Assembly (NCBI GenBank): GCA_905480605.1
Contig: CAJQRD010000026.1
Span: 37,089-101,088, forward strand
Direction of reading: 5' to 3'
From: an uncultured Saprospiraceae bacterium
GTDB taxonomy: Bacteria > Bacteroidota > Bacteroidia > Chitinophagales > Saprospiraceae
Length of the DNA stretch: 64,000 nucleotides
Below the pieces are notes generated by a model. It saw nothing but the letters and a program-made list of their open reading frames with translations, did no database searches and had not been told where the DNA came from. This document shows, one piece after another, positions 9,461 to 18,922 of this stretch; position 1 is the first letter of the stretch, and the number at the start of each line of letters is the position of its first letter. A program made the translations under genes and the position numbers.

Positions 9461-10252
9461 ATGAAGATCGAAAAGTTAAACGATATAATCTCAGGAGTTG
9501 TAGATATCGCAAGAGAAGCAGGAAGTAAAATCCTTGAAATATATGAAGATATCGATAACTTTCAAGTTGAAATTAAAGGCGATAACTCACCACTGACAAG
9601 AGCAGACAAAGAAGCAAACGATATAATTTGTGTGGGTCTTGAAAAATTAGACACGCTATTTCCAATCATTTCTGAAGAGAATAAATTGTACCCATATGAT
9701 GACCGTCAGTACTTTGAATATTGCTGGATGGTTGATCCTCTAGATGGCACAAAGGAATTTATAAAAAGAAATGGAGAATTTACTGTCAACATCGCTTTGA
9801 TTAAGAATGGTAAATCAGTAGCTGGAGTTGTATATACACCCGTTACCGATGATATGTATTATGCTATTGAAGGCGAAGGTGCATTCCTTATAAAAGATGG
9901 CAAGAAAAGTAAACTGTCATCACCAACTTACACTTCAAAGGATGAAGGATTGTCAATAGTGTGTTCTCGTTCTCATTTAAATGAAGAGACACAAAACTTT
10001 ATCGACGCCTATAAAAATCCAGAAAAGGTTGCAAAAGGAAGCTCATTGAAATTTTTAATTATTGCATCTGGCCAAGCACATGTTTACCCACGATTGGCGC
10101 CAACAATGGAATGGGATACTGCTGCGGCACAGATCATTCTTGAAGAATCTGGTGGATCAGTTATTGATGCACATACAAATGAGCCTGTTAGATACAACAA
10201 AGAAAATTTATTGAACCCACATTTTATCGCATTTGGTAACAGAGTAGATTAA
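9461..10252 (+). CDS. cysQ: 3'(2'),5'-bisphosphate nucleotidase CysQ
   Basis: The 263-residue protein belongs to the inositol monophosphatase-like superfamily. It hydrolyses 3'-phosphoadenosine 5'-phosphate (PAP) to AMP, clearing the by-product of sulfate activation. Visible signatures are the metal-site acidic pair in 'PIISEENKLY', the motif 'DPLDGTKEF' and the C-terminal 'WDTAAAQIILEESGG'. The length is normal for CysQ (about 245-270). A consensus -7 element precedes it. The O-antigen ligase gene follows after 2 bp, so the two are probably cotranscribed even though the functions differ. Confidence 0.93.
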   Translation: MKIEKLNDIISGVVDIAREAGSKILEIYEDIDNFQVEIKGDNSPLTRADKEANDIICVGLEKLDTLFPIISEENKLYPYDDRQYFEYCWMVDPLDGTKEFIKRNGEFTVNIALIKNGKSVAGVVYTPVTDDMYYAIEGEGAFLIKDGKKSKLSSPTYTSKDEGLSIVCSRSHLNEETQNFIDAYKNPEKVAKGSSLKFLIIASGQAHVYPRLAPTMEWDTAAAQIILEESGGSVIDAHTNEPVRYNKENLLNPHFIAFGNRVD

Positions 10253-10254
10253 TC

Positions 10255-11487
10255 TTGAAAGAAAAAATATCCGCTGAACATATTTTTCAGTTGGCTTGTG
10301 CCACTCTCATTTTTGGTATGCTTTATTCTCGATTCTTAATCAGTATAGGAATGATCTTATTCCTTGTGGCTGGTATTTGGAGTGGTTCTTTCATTGACAA
10401 TATCAAAGCCTTTACAAAACAAAAGTCGTTCTTAGCTGTAACTGGAATTTTCTTATTGTTTTTCATTTCGGGTCTCTGGTCTGAAAACACAGAATACTTC
10501 CTCAATCGCAGCAGAATTAAACTGCCTCTTTTGTTTTTGCCCTTTGCATTTTTTGCTGTGCCAACGCTTAGTAAAAAAGTCATGCAAAGAATATTCTTGG
10601 GATTCATCGCCTTGTTTGCTTTTTCTGTATTGTGGTCGATTGGTCTATTTTTATTAGACTTCAATCACTACGTTGAAATATACGGAAAAGGGCAAACACT
10701 GCCTACTCCCATTCATCATGTAAGATACAGTATCATGGTTAGCATTGCAGCAGCTATGACAATTTATGGGATTAAAACATGGAACGATATTTCTCCTTTG
10801 CTGAATAAAGTACTTTGGGCGATTGCTCTCATGTTTATCTTTTACCTCCATGTATTGGCAGTCAGAAGTGGCATCATGACACTCTACATTGCATTGGGAT
10901 GTTTGCTTTTTATTTATATAAAAGAGAAAGGAAATAAACTTTGGGCTGCAGGTATAACGGTATCAAGTATCTTATTGATTTTCTTGGCAACTCAATTTGT
11001 TCCTACAATTAAAAACAAGTTAAGTTACATGCAATACAGTCTTGAAAAGTTTGCCAAAAATGAAAACATAAGGGATCTTTCAGATTCAAGAAGACTAGGT
11101 AGTATTTTTGCGGGGCTAGATCTTACAAGAAACAATCCTTTGCTTGGCGTAGGGATTGGAGATATAATGGACGAAACGAATGCGTATTTGGCAAAACATT
11201 ATCCCGACCTTATAGATTTAGAATTATTACCCCACAATCAATATATTTTAACAAGTGCAACTCTAGGGATTATAGGTTTGCTAATTTTCATATTGTTTTC
11301 ATTCATGCCTCTTTTCTATTTAAATGGCTACAATGATTACTTATTACTAGCAAGTCAGTTTATGTTTTTCGCTTCGTTTATGGTAGAACATACTATTGAG
11401 TCACAAATTGGTGTGGCCTTATATATTTTCATAACTTTAATGGCGATGAAAAATCGAGAATCGCAAATGACAAACGCGCATGCATAA
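10255..11487 (+). CDS. O-antigen ligase-like (Wzy_C) membrane protein
   Basis: The 410-residue protein has about ten transmembrane helices. A large loop between helices (about 265-330) carries 'DSRRLGSIFAGLDLTRNNPLLGVGIGD' features and 'LPHNQYILTSATLG', which resembles the conserved His region of the Wzy_C/WaaL family. Such enzymes polymerise or ligate undecaprenyl-linked glycans at the periplasmic face. Translation most likely begins at the TTG at 10255, 2 bp after the cysQ stop. Its 3' end overlaps the next glycosyltransferase by 8 bp, indicating translational coupling and a shared role in surface glycan assembly. Ligase versus polymerase cannot be decided from sequence alone. Confidence 0.8.
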   Translation: MKEKISAEHIFQLACATLIFGMLYSRFLISIGMILFLVAGIWSGSFIDNIKAFTKQKSFLAVTGIFLLFFISGLWSENTEYFLNRSRIKLPLLFLPFAFFAVPTLSKKVMQRIFLGFIALFAFSVLWSIGLFLLDFNHYVEIYGKGQTLPTPIHHVRYSIMVSIAAAMTIYGIKTWNDISPLLNKVLWAIALMFIFYLHVLAVRSGIMTLYIALGCLLFIYIKEKGNKLWAAGITVSSILLIFLATQFVPTIKNKLSYMQYSLEKFAKNENIRDLSDSRRLGSIFAGLDLTRNNPLLGVGIGDIMDETNAYLAKHYPDLIDLELLPHNQYILTSATLGIIGLLIFILFSFMPLFYLNGYNDYLLLASQFMFFASFMVEHTIESQIGVALYIFITLMAMKNRESQMTNAHA

Positions 11488-12235
11488 ACTCAGTACAGTA
11501 ATCATGACCTTCAATGAAGAAGCTAAGATAGAGCGATGTATACGTTCTGTTTTAGAGATCAGCGATGAGGTCGTACTGATAGATTCCTTTTCTACCGACA
11601 AGACGGTAGAGATAGCACAATCATTGGGCGCTAAAGTTATTCAGCACAAATTTCTGGGATATATCAAACAGCGAGAACTTACGATTTCTGAAGCATCTCA
11701 TGACTTTGTACTGGCATTAGATGCTGACGAGTATTTAAGCGTTGACCTTGCCAATGAAATCAAACTTCTCAAAAACAAAGCAAAAGCGGATGCCTATTAC
11801 CTTAATAGATCCAACGCCATAAACAATTACTTCTTAAAACATGGTTCTTGGTTTCCACACAGAATCGTACGACTATTTTTTAAGAACAAGGTGAAATGCG
11901 AAGGCAATCCACCTCATGACAGAATCAGCGCAGTAGACGGTTCCACAACAACAAAACTAAAGGGCTTATTGATGCATCACTGCAATGAAGATATTCATGA
12001 CCGCATTGTAACAGTAAACAAGCACAGCACTATAGCAGCCAAACATAGGTTTGAACAAGGCCAAAGAACAACCTACCTAAGAATATTACTTAAACCTATC
12101 TGGAAGTTTATTGTTGAGTACTTTTTCAGATTCGGATTTATGGATGGTTTTTATGGTTACTTGATGGCAAAGACAACGGCTCAGTATATTTATTTGAGAG
12201 AGAGTAAGTTGATGGAGATACAACGTGGATTGTAA
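11480..12235 (+). CDS. GT2 glycosyltransferase, LPS-core (WaaE/KdtX-like)
   Basis: The 251-residue GT-A family 2 enzyme opens with 'LSTVIMTFNEEAKIERCI', then 'EVVLIDSFSTDKT' and the metal/nucleotide site 'LALDADEYLS'. This set is typical of the WaaE/KdtX-like beta-1,4-glucosyltransferases that modify lipopolysaccharide inner core. A basic, amphipathic C-terminal region suggests peripheral association with the cytoplasmic membrane. It overlaps the O-antigen ligase-like gene by 8 bp. The exact donor and acceptor sugars are unknown. Confidence 0.87.
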   Translation: MHKLSTVIMTFNEEAKIERCIRSVLEISDEVVLIDSFSTDKTVEIAQSLGAKVIQHKFLGYIKQRELTISEASHDFVLALDADEYLSVDLANEIKLLKNKAKADAYYLNRSNAINNYFLKHGSWFPHRIVRLFFKNKVKCEGNPPHDRISAVDGSTTTKLKGLLMHHCNEDIHDRIVTVNKHSTIAAKHRFEQGQRTTYLRILLKPIWKFIVEYFFRFGFMDGFYGYLMAKTTAQYIYLRESKLMEIQRGL

Positions 12236-12392
12236 TTAATATTTAATGATTAATAATGAATGATTAAAAAATTATGTTGACCTTCGTTTTCTTAAGAAAA
12301 CTTCTGTGAATGAAAATTAAGGATTAAGGATTAAAAGATAAGAAATTAAAAATTGAATTCATTGTTGGCATTAAATCATTGAAATAAAAAAA
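12236..12392. repeat. AT-rich imperfect TTAATGATTAA-type repeats
   Basis: The interval is built of short degenerate units such as TTAATGATTAATAATGAATG (12242-12261) and repeated AAGGATT (about 12319-12335). A palindrome GTTTTCTTAAGAAAAC near 12288-12303 could act as a weak terminator. Similar units follow the S9 peptidase gene (14979-15012). Confidence 0.4.
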
Positions 12393-14984
12393 ATGGTACC
12401 ATTAATAGATAGAGAAATATTTTTCGGAAACCCACAAGTATCTGGAGCGCAATTAAGTCCAGATGGGACATACGTTACATTTATCAAACCTTACAATGGT
12501 ATAATGAACATTTGGATAAAGGCAAAAGGTGCTGAATTCAAAGATGCCTACCCTATTACTCAGGATACCACACGACCAATACGTTCTTACTTTTGGAGTC
12601 GTGATGCACAGTTTGTTTTGTATGTTCAAGACAAAGGAGGAGATGAAAACTTTAGAATATATGCTGTTGATCCTAAACAAGCTTCTCGGGATGTTATTCC
12701 ACAAGCCAGAGATCTTACACCATTTGAAGACATTCGTGCATTTATATTGTCATTGCCAAAGAAAGATGAATCTCAGATCTTGGTTGGCATCAATGACAGA
12801 GATAAGGCATGGCATGATTTCTATTCTATAAATATATCATCTGGAGAAAGAACATTGATGTATCAAAATGATGAACGCTTAGACAGTATCACATTTGATT
12901 TAGATTCTAATATTAGATTGGCTACAAGATCTTTGCCTGATGGTAGCAGTGAAGTATTAGAGCTTAAAGAAAAAGGATTTGAAAAAATACTTACTTCAGG
13001 ATTAGAAGAGACATTAAGTCCAGTACGATTTCACAAAGATGGACGTGTTTACTTTATTTCGAATGTTGGCAAACCTGATTTGGCGGGGTTGTACATTTAT
13101 AATTTGGAGACGAAGGAAATGCAACTGGTAGAATCTGACCCACAAGGGTTGGTCGACATTTCAAATGCTACTTTTTCGCCGATAACAGATGAATTAAGAG
13201 CTACTGTTTATGTTGCAGATAAAAAGAGAATCTACTGGAAAACATTTGAATTTGAATCAGATTACAATTTCTTGCAGGAGCAATTTCCAAATGCTGAAAT
13301 ATCGATTACCTCTGTAACAAAAGATGAAAAGCATTGGTTGTTTTATGTTAACAGTGACGTTGATCCAGGTTCTGCTTATTATTTCGAGCGCAGCACGCAA
13401 GAAATTAAATTTTTATATTCACCACGTCCTGAGTTGCCAAATGAGCATCTTTCACACATGCATCCAGTGACCTACCCTTCTTTGGATGGTTTAAACATTC
13501 CAGCATATCTGACTTTACCTAAATTAGAAGACACTAAAAATCTTCCTGCTGTAGTATTTGTACATGGTGGGCCATGGGCAAGAGATTATTGGGGTTATAA
13601 CAGTTATGCACAATTTCTTGCTAACAGAGGCTATGTTGTATTGCAACCAAACTTTAGAGGTTCGACTGGATACGGTAAAGCATTCGCAAATGCAGCTATA
13701 AATGAGTGGGGAGAAAAAATGCAGGATGATTTGACGGCAGGTGCAAGATATCTGGTCTCAGAAGGATATGCCGATGCTTCAAAAATAATCATCATGGGTG
13801 GATCATACGGCGGGTATGCAACACTTGCTGGATTGACATTTACACCGGATGAATATGCTGGTGGGGTATCTATTGTTGGACCATCAAATCTATTTACCTT
13901 ACTAGAAACAATTCCTCCTTACTGGGAGTCAGCCAGAGCAATGTTTCACAAGCGTATGGGAGATCCAAACACTGAAGAAGGACGTGAGCAATTGAAAAGA
14001 CAATCTCCTTTCTTCCACGCTAAAAATATAAAAGTACCACTTTTGGTAGCACAAGGTGGTAATGATCCGAGAGTTAAAAAAAGCGAGTCTGATCAGATCG
14101 TAATAGCAATGCGTGATCTTGGTCTTCCCGTCGAGTATATCAACTTTCCTGATGAAGGACATGGTTTTGCTAAACCAGACAACAGCATGGCATTTATTGC
14201 TGTTATGGAAAAATTCTTGGCCAAGCACATTGGTGGAAGATATCAAGAAGATGTTCCTCAAAAAATACACGATATCATAGAAAACGTTACAGTCAATATC
14301 GCTGAGCTTGAAATGCCAGAAATCGTAACTGATGAAATGAAAAATCAAGACTTGCCTTACATAGAAAACATAATCGATGACAACACTTTAAAATATAAAT
14401 TGTCTTTTGATATGCAAGGCAAAAATATGTTGTTTGATGTTGAACGTACAATCAAAAATGTAAACACAAGTATTTCTGTAACCGATTTCAGTGCGTCAGA
14501 TATGGGCACAATGAAAGATGAAAGTACTGTGTCTTATCGAACTTTCAGTCCAATCACAAGAAAGGTTGAGCAAGGTCCTCTGACAATAAATCTTAGTTTT
14601 TCTGATAATGACACAATCAGTGGTGAAGTAACAATGCAAGACCAAACTCAAAGTGTAAACATGAAAATTGAAGAGTCATACGTAATGGATGGCCCAAGTT
14701 TAGATATATATTTAACAAACTTAAAACTATCAGATTCTTTCAGTTCTATTCTAAGAATATTTGACACTACAAATCAGCTCCTACAAACATATAGCTTCAA
14801 AGTTATTGGCTCAGAAACGATTGATGCATACAATTGCTATAGGTGCGAACTACAATCTTTAGATGGACCGGATAAGAGTCAGACTTTATGGATTTACAAG
14901 AGTGATAGTCCGATACTGGTGCTTAAAAGGTCTGTGATTGGTGAGATGGGGGGTGCTGTTATGGAGATGAGGATTACTAATTAA
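12393..14984 (+). CDS. S9 family prolyl-oligopeptidase-like serine peptidase with extra C-terminal domain
   Basis: The 863-residue protein has an N-terminal WD40-like beta-propeller (about 1-370), an alpha/beta-hydrolase S9 catalytic domain (about 375-615) and an unusual tail of about 230 residues. The catalytic triad can be read as Ser471 in 'MGGSYGGYA', Asp558 in 'GGNDPRV' and His590 in 'DEGHGF'. S9C-type enzymes are normally about 620-700 residues; the tail is beta-rich and ends with a segment like DUF3108-type domains ('YNCYRCELQSLDGPDKSQT'). No signal peptide is visible at the chosen ATG, and the open frame has no better upstream start, so a cytoplasmic location or a lost signal is possible. 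It is transcribed alone between two repeat-rich intergenic stretches. Confidence 0.88.
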   Translation: MVPLIDREIFFGNPQVSGAQLSPDGTYVTFIKPYNGIMNIWIKAKGAEFKDAYPITQDTTRPIRSYFWSRDAQFVLYVQDKGGDENFRIYAVDPKQASRDVIPQARDLTPFEDIRAFILSLPKKDESQILVGINDRDKAWHDFYSINISSGERTLMYQNDERLDSITFDLDSNIRLATRSLPDGSSEVLELKEKGFEKILTSGLEETLSPVRFHKDGRVYFISNVGKPDLAGLYIYNLETKEMQLVESDPQGLVDISNATFSPITDELRATVYVADKKRIYWKTFEFESDYNFLQEQFPNAEISITSVTKDEKHWLFYVNSDVDPGSAYYFERSTQEIKFLYSPRPELPNEHLSHMHPVTYPSLDGLNIPAYLTLPKLEDTKNLPAVVFVHGGPWARDYWGYNSYAQFLANRGYVVLQPNFRGSTGYGKAFANAAINEWGEKMQDDLTAGARYLVSEGYADASKIIIMGGSYGGYATLAGLTFTPDEYAGGVSIVGPSNLFTLLETIPPYWESARAMFHKRMGDPNTEEGREQLKRQSPFFHAKNIKVPLLVAQGGNDPRVKKSESDQIVIAMRDLGLPVEYINFPDEGHGFAKPDNSMAFIAVMEKFLAKHIGGRYQEDVPQKIHDIIENVTVNIAELEMPEIVTDEMKNQDLPYIENIIDDNTLKYKLSFDMQGKNMLFDVERTIKNVNTSISVTDFSASDMGTMKDESTVSYRTFSPITRKVEQGPLTINLSFSDNDTISGEVTMQDQTQSVNMKIEESYVMDGPSLDIYLTNLKLSDSFSSILRIFDTTNQLLQTYSFKVIGSETIDAYNCYRCELQSLDGPDKSQTLWIYKSDSPILVLKRSVIGEMGGAVMEMRITN

Positions 14985-15086
14985 TGATTAATAGGGAATG
15001 AGTAATAATTATGGATTGGGATTCCTTTTATGATTCTGGTGTGTGTGTGTTCAACATTCACTTTTCTAATTATTAAACATTAACTA

Positions 15087-15968
15087 TTAATTTAATTCCA
15101 TTGGTACCTCCATTAACAATATGCGAGCATTACTATCAGCCTTAACCTCAATCTTGTCGACATCCCAAATACCAAAACCATCACGCTTGTTTAATGATTG
15201 TCCGGCTATTGTAACATCACCTTCTAGGACAAATGCATATACGCCATTGTCTTTAGATTTCAACTCATAGGTATCTTTATGGTCGTTGTCGAACTCGGCT
15301 ATGTGAAACCATGCATTTTGATGAATCCAAACGCCTTCATCATCAGGACTAGGTGATAATATCTGAGAAAAACTATTTTTAAGATTCTTACTGTCTAAAG
15401 ATATTTGATCGTAACGTGGTTCTACATTCTTCTTATTTGGGAATAACCAGATTTGCAAAAACTTAACTGCTCTATCTTTATTTTTGTTGTATTCACTATG
15501 ATGGATTCCTGTACCTGCACTCATTACCTGTACGTCGCCTTGCTTAATAACAGTGGTATTGCCCATGCTGTCTTTATGCTCTAGGTCTCCTTCCAAAGGA
15601 ATAGATATAATCTCCATGTTGTCATGCGGGTGTCTACCAAAACCTTTACTACCATCAACAATGTCATCATTAAGTACGCGCAGCACACCAAAGTGCATAC
15701 GGTCAGGATTATGATAATTGGCAAAACTAAAACTATGGTGTGAGTTTAACCAACCATGATCGGCATGGCCTCTTGTCTCTGCTTTGTGTAGAACTGTATT
15801 CATTGTATTTGCTTCTTTATTTGGCAAGTGATTAAACCCAACGCGTTGCATTAATTTATCATAAGTAGATTCCTTCTTTATGACGGAATTTGCGCCAAGT
15901 ATTGTGCTTCCTGCAACTACACCTGCTGCAGATGCCAAAGTCTTTTTGATAAATTTCTTCCTGTCCAT
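15087..15968 (-). CDS. Pirin family protein with N-terminal export signal
   Basis: Residues about 55-290 form a bicupin pirin/YhhW-like protein, with 'RGHADHGWLNSHHSFSF', the metal-site 'RHPHDNMEIIS' and 'GTGIHHSEYN'. Family members are iron-binding cupins, some with quercetinase activity. The first 26 residues ('MDRKKFIKKTLASAAGVVAG...') look like a Tat-type signal in which the twin arginines are R-K, as seen in some Bacteroidota. Pirins are usually cytoplasmic, so this one may act in the periplasm. Met56 ('MNTVLHKAETRG') would be the usual pirin start and is an alternative. It is transcribed alone. Confidence 0.85.
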   Translation of the reverse strand: MDRKKFIKKTLASAAGVVAGSTILGANSVIKKESTYDKLMQRVGFNHLPNKEANTMNTVLHKAETRGHADHGWLNSHHSFSFANYHNPDRMHFGVLRVLNDDIVDGSKGFGRHPHDNMEIISIPLEGDLEHKDSMGNTTVIKQGDVQVMSAGTGIHHSEYNKNKDRAVKFLQIWLFPNKKNVEPRYDQISLDSKNLKNSFSQILSPSPDDEGVWIHQNAWFHIAEFDNDHKDTYELKSKDNGVYAFVLEGDVTIAGQSLNKRDGFGIWDVDKIEVKADSNARILLMEVPMELN

Positions 15969-16189
15969 TAAATGGTAATTTAATGCTATAACAATTTAGG
16001 GCTTAAAATTGTTTATTGCCAATACTTTCGCAAGGATTTTATCATTGTATATAACTCATCCTTCAAAAAAAAAAGTGAGCCTTCGTTAATATAAACAAAG
16101 ACTGGATTTACAAAGCAAGAGAGCAATTTCAATTTCTGGTAAAAGCGGGATGCATTTCCTTTACAAAGAATCAATTAAGTCAGTGCCTC

Positions 16190-18613
16190 CTATATCTTAA
16201 CAACCTTCTCAACTCCAAGATTCAGCCCATCAATAGCAGTATGCAAATAATAAACACCTTCTGGCAAGTCAGAATTACCAATAACCATTTCATACTTGCC
16301 GACTGACAATCCTTGACTATTGATTTTCTCAACCACCTCACCTAAACTGTTAACCAATCTTACATTTATAATATTAGCTTTAGACAGAAGGTCTATTTTT
16401 AAATTGAAAGTTTCATGGAATGGATTAGGAAACACCTCCATTCCAGCAACCATATGTGGTATGTTATGATTATTTGATATGGTTTCATTTACAACCTCAA
16501 TTTTTAGATCGTCAAAGTAAAAACCATCACCATCTACATATCCGTCCGATCTTAATATTAATCTAAGTGTAACAAATTCTCCTAAGTAGTCACTAAGGTC
16601 CATTCTCTCTAATATCCATTCATTCTGAACACCATCATAAACTGGCTCATTAATAACTTCACTCTGAACTGCATTCTTTGTATAGTCTCCACAAAGCGCT
16701 TCAAAATTAACACCATCTTTTGATACCAAAATTTGTACAAAATCATAACCAGCTTCAATCTCCCATTTAGCAAAAAACGTAAGTATCGCTTGTTGAGCTA
16801 GAGTAAGGTCTATTCTTTCAACTAAAGTTATGATATTGGTTTCATTATCATCATAATCCCCATTTGGTGAATCTGTTATACTTGAAGAATCTGAAACAAA
16901 ACTGCTTGTTGTAGTTGACCACTTACCATCAACAGACCATTCATTTATTTCATTTGCCTCTGTTGAAAATGCAATATCACTTTCTCCTTCTATAAAGACC
17001 TTAGTTATTGTATCTGTAGTTAAAAATTGCCCGTTATCTAATTCTATAACGAACTTTACTTCATCTCCACTTTTAACTTCATCTGCCAACTTAAATGAAA
17101 AACTATTACTTGCTTTTTCCAAATGCTTCAATGTAAATGTCTCTTCAACACTTCCAACCATTATTACATTGTTGTTAATACTGTAAGTTCTTAATGTCAA
17201 ATCGCCATCACCCAGTCCATATTTTGCAACTTCCAACTCAAACGTCCCTTCGCGTTCAGTTAGCTGATTGGATGAGATAACTTCTTTTGCTTCACCATAA
17301 TTTAATAGCAAATGAGCTGCTGTTAGATTTTGCAAAACATTATCTTTATTAATGTCATCAATCGCAGATTCTGGAGGCCAAAAACCAAAATTCTGAGGTC
17401 CAGATTCAGGGGTTAATGAATAAATTATAGGTTTAGAAATAGTGTCGCCATACATCCAGTCATCACTATCTCCATTTACGGTATACCCTACTGTTTCAGT
17501 TCCTGTTCCAGCAAAGTAATTATTATCTCGCGTCATTAATCTTGCGAAATTCGTGAAGGTCTCATGATCTTCAGTCGGCTGATCACTGTATCCCCAAGGA
17601 TAGATCAACAAATTACCAAAAGTGTGGTAATTCAATGTAATTCTAAAATTATGTGAATTACAAAAATCTCTTACCGCTTGTGTTTCAGGTTCAGAAAAAC
17701 CTTCTGTCCCTCTATAAGTATCATTGTTAGGATTGTTAGAAGATCCCTGATTGTCAAATCCCCAGTTAAATCCATAATTACGATTCAAATCAACACCTTT
17801 TATATCACCATTTTCATCTGAATACCTGTTCTTTCTCCATAATCCACCACCATTGGGTTGAATCATCTCATTAAATACATATCCATCTGGGTTTACAATT
17901 GGAATAAAATACATTTCTGTATTGTCAACCAAGTATTTTACCTCCTCATTGGTTTCATAGTTCTCCAACAAGTACCACATGTAAAACACCATTTGCGCCA
18001 AACTGTTTGGTTCACGTGCATGGTGTAAAGCAGTGTATAAAACTTCTGGCTCATCTTCCTCAATATTAGGATTGTCAGATATGCGCAACCATTCAATAGG
18101 TCGACCTTCATGTGTTAATATATTACCTATCGGAGTCTTTGCAGAAATTAAGTTTGGATACAGATCAACCATTTTGTCCAATTCAGCAAGTGTTTCTGAA
18201 TATGTCAAATAACCTCCCATTGAACCATATGTATAATTTGCAGGTGTCTCATAAATATGAACTGCAATGGATGGGCCAGCACAATCGATTGCTCTTGTCT
18301 CCAATTCATCTCCATGATCGTGACTGTGGGCTACATCATTTTGCTGTGCATAATAATGCGCAACATCCTCAATTTGGATTTCGAATTCTATATTGTTGGC
18401 TTTTAGTATTTCGATCTCGTATGCTGAAAAATCATTGATTAGATATTTCCCTTTTTTATAAATACCATGATCTGCTTCAAGACCCAGCTTAGCAATATCC
18501 GTAATATGAGTATCCGTAAGGTCAATTTTTACGCGGGCAAAAGTTAGTTTATCACTTTGAGCTTCTGAATTGTTGAAAATAAATAATAGGCAGATAAAAA
18601 GAAAAATCCTCAT
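16190..18613 (-). CDS. M14 zinc carboxypeptidase with T9SS sorting domain
   Basis: The 807-residue precursor has a signal peptide (about 1-18), a propeptide (to about 115), an M14 carboxypeptidase domain (about 125-440), a beta-sandwich or MAM-like region (about 540-715) and a T9SS type A C-terminal domain from 'EVFPNPFHETFN' to the end. The active site is complete: zinc ligands His198, Glu201 ('HHARE') and His330 ('LNYHTFGN'), and general base Glu403 ('TPESGP'); 'NPDGY' and 'DLNRNY' are also present. It should remove C-terminal residues from extracellular proteins or peptides. It is monocistronic; a palindromic repeat array lies upstream. Confidence 0.93.
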   Translation of the reverse strand: MRIFLFICLLFIFNNSEAQSDKLTFARVKIDLTDTHITDIAKLGLEADHGIYKKGKYLINDFSAYEIEILKANNIEFEIQIEDVAHYYAQQNDVAHSHDHGDELETRAIDCAGPSIAVHIYETPANYTYGSMGGYLTYSETLAELDKMVDLYPNLISAKTPIGNILTHEGRPIEWLRISDNPNIEEDEPEVLYTALHHAREPNSLAQMVFYMWYLLENYETNEEVKYLVDNTEMYFIPIVNPDGYVFNEMIQPNGGGLWRKNRYSDENGDIKGVDLNRNYGFNWGFDNQGSSNNPNNDTYRGTEGFSEPETQAVRDFCNSHNFRITLNYHTFGNLLIYPWGYSDQPTEDHETFTNFARLMTRDNNYFAGTGTETVGYTVNGDSDDWMYGDTISKPIIYSLTPESGPQNFGFWPPESAIDDINKDNVLQNLTAAHLLLNYGEAKEVISSNQLTEREGTFELEVAKYGLGDGDLTLRTYSINNNVIMVGSVEETFTLKHLEKASNSFSFKLADEVKSGDEVKFVIELDNGQFLTTDTITKVFIEGESDIAFSTEANEINEWSVDGKWSTTTSSFVSDSSSITDSPNGDYDDNETNIITLVERIDLTLAQQAILTFFAKWEIEAGYDFVQILVSKDGVNFEALCGDYTKNAVQSEVINEPVYDGVQNEWILERMDLSDYLGEFVTLRLILRSDGYVDGDGFYFDDLKIEVVNETISNNHNIPHMVAGMEVFPNPFHETFNLKIDLLSKANIINVRLVNSLGEVVEKINSQGLSVGKYEMVIGNSDLPEGVYYLHTAIDGLNLGVEKVVKI

Positions 18614-18761
18614 TTAAATTATCTTGTTGTTTAGAAAATGCTTTACGCAGGCACAAATATGGAATAATAATATGTTTATGTAAAGTTGTTTTTCTGAATA
18701 ATTAACAATTAAATGAAAATTGTCTTTTGGGATAACATTATTGAGGCAATTTCAAAATAGG

Positions 18762-18800
18762 GCTCGGCTCTGTCAGAGCTAAGCTCTGACAGAGCCGAGC
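18762..18800. repeat. Near-perfect 39-nt palindrome (REP-like)
   Basis: Two 19-nt arms, GCTCGGCTCTGTCAGAGCT at 18762-18780 and its exact reverse complement at 18782-18800, are separated by a single base. The arm is itself built from the unit CTCTGTCAGAG. It is far more GC-rich than the surrounding DNA and lacks a following T tract, so it does not look like an ordinary terminator. Confidence 0.8.
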
Positions 18801-18872
18801 AAAGTCATTGAACATAAATGGTTAACAATCAATATTTTAACAAAATTATTAGAAATTTTGACAGAAAAGAAC

Positions 18873-18895
18873 CTGACAGAGCTCCGCTCTGTCAG
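18873..18895. repeat. Second palindrome of the same CTCTGTCAG family
   Basis: CTGACAGAGC (18873-18882), a 3-nt loop, then GCTCTGTCAG (18886-18895), followed by another AGCTT. It shares its core with the palindrome at 18762-18800, so the two form a small repeat pair just downstream of the methyltransferase gene. Confidence 0.7.
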
Positions 18896-18922
18896 AGCTT
18901 AGCTACCATCACATTAAAACGC

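Larger units (their letters stand above)
18614..18922. other. Intergenic spacer between ubiE/menG and the M14 gene
   Basis: The spacer holds the M14 promoter region and the two palindromic elements listed separately (18762-18800 and 18873-18895). No gene was seen. Confidence 0.6.

Noticed and set aside
15039..15050. Short GT dinucleotide run
   Set aside because: About four or five units only; too short to interpret.
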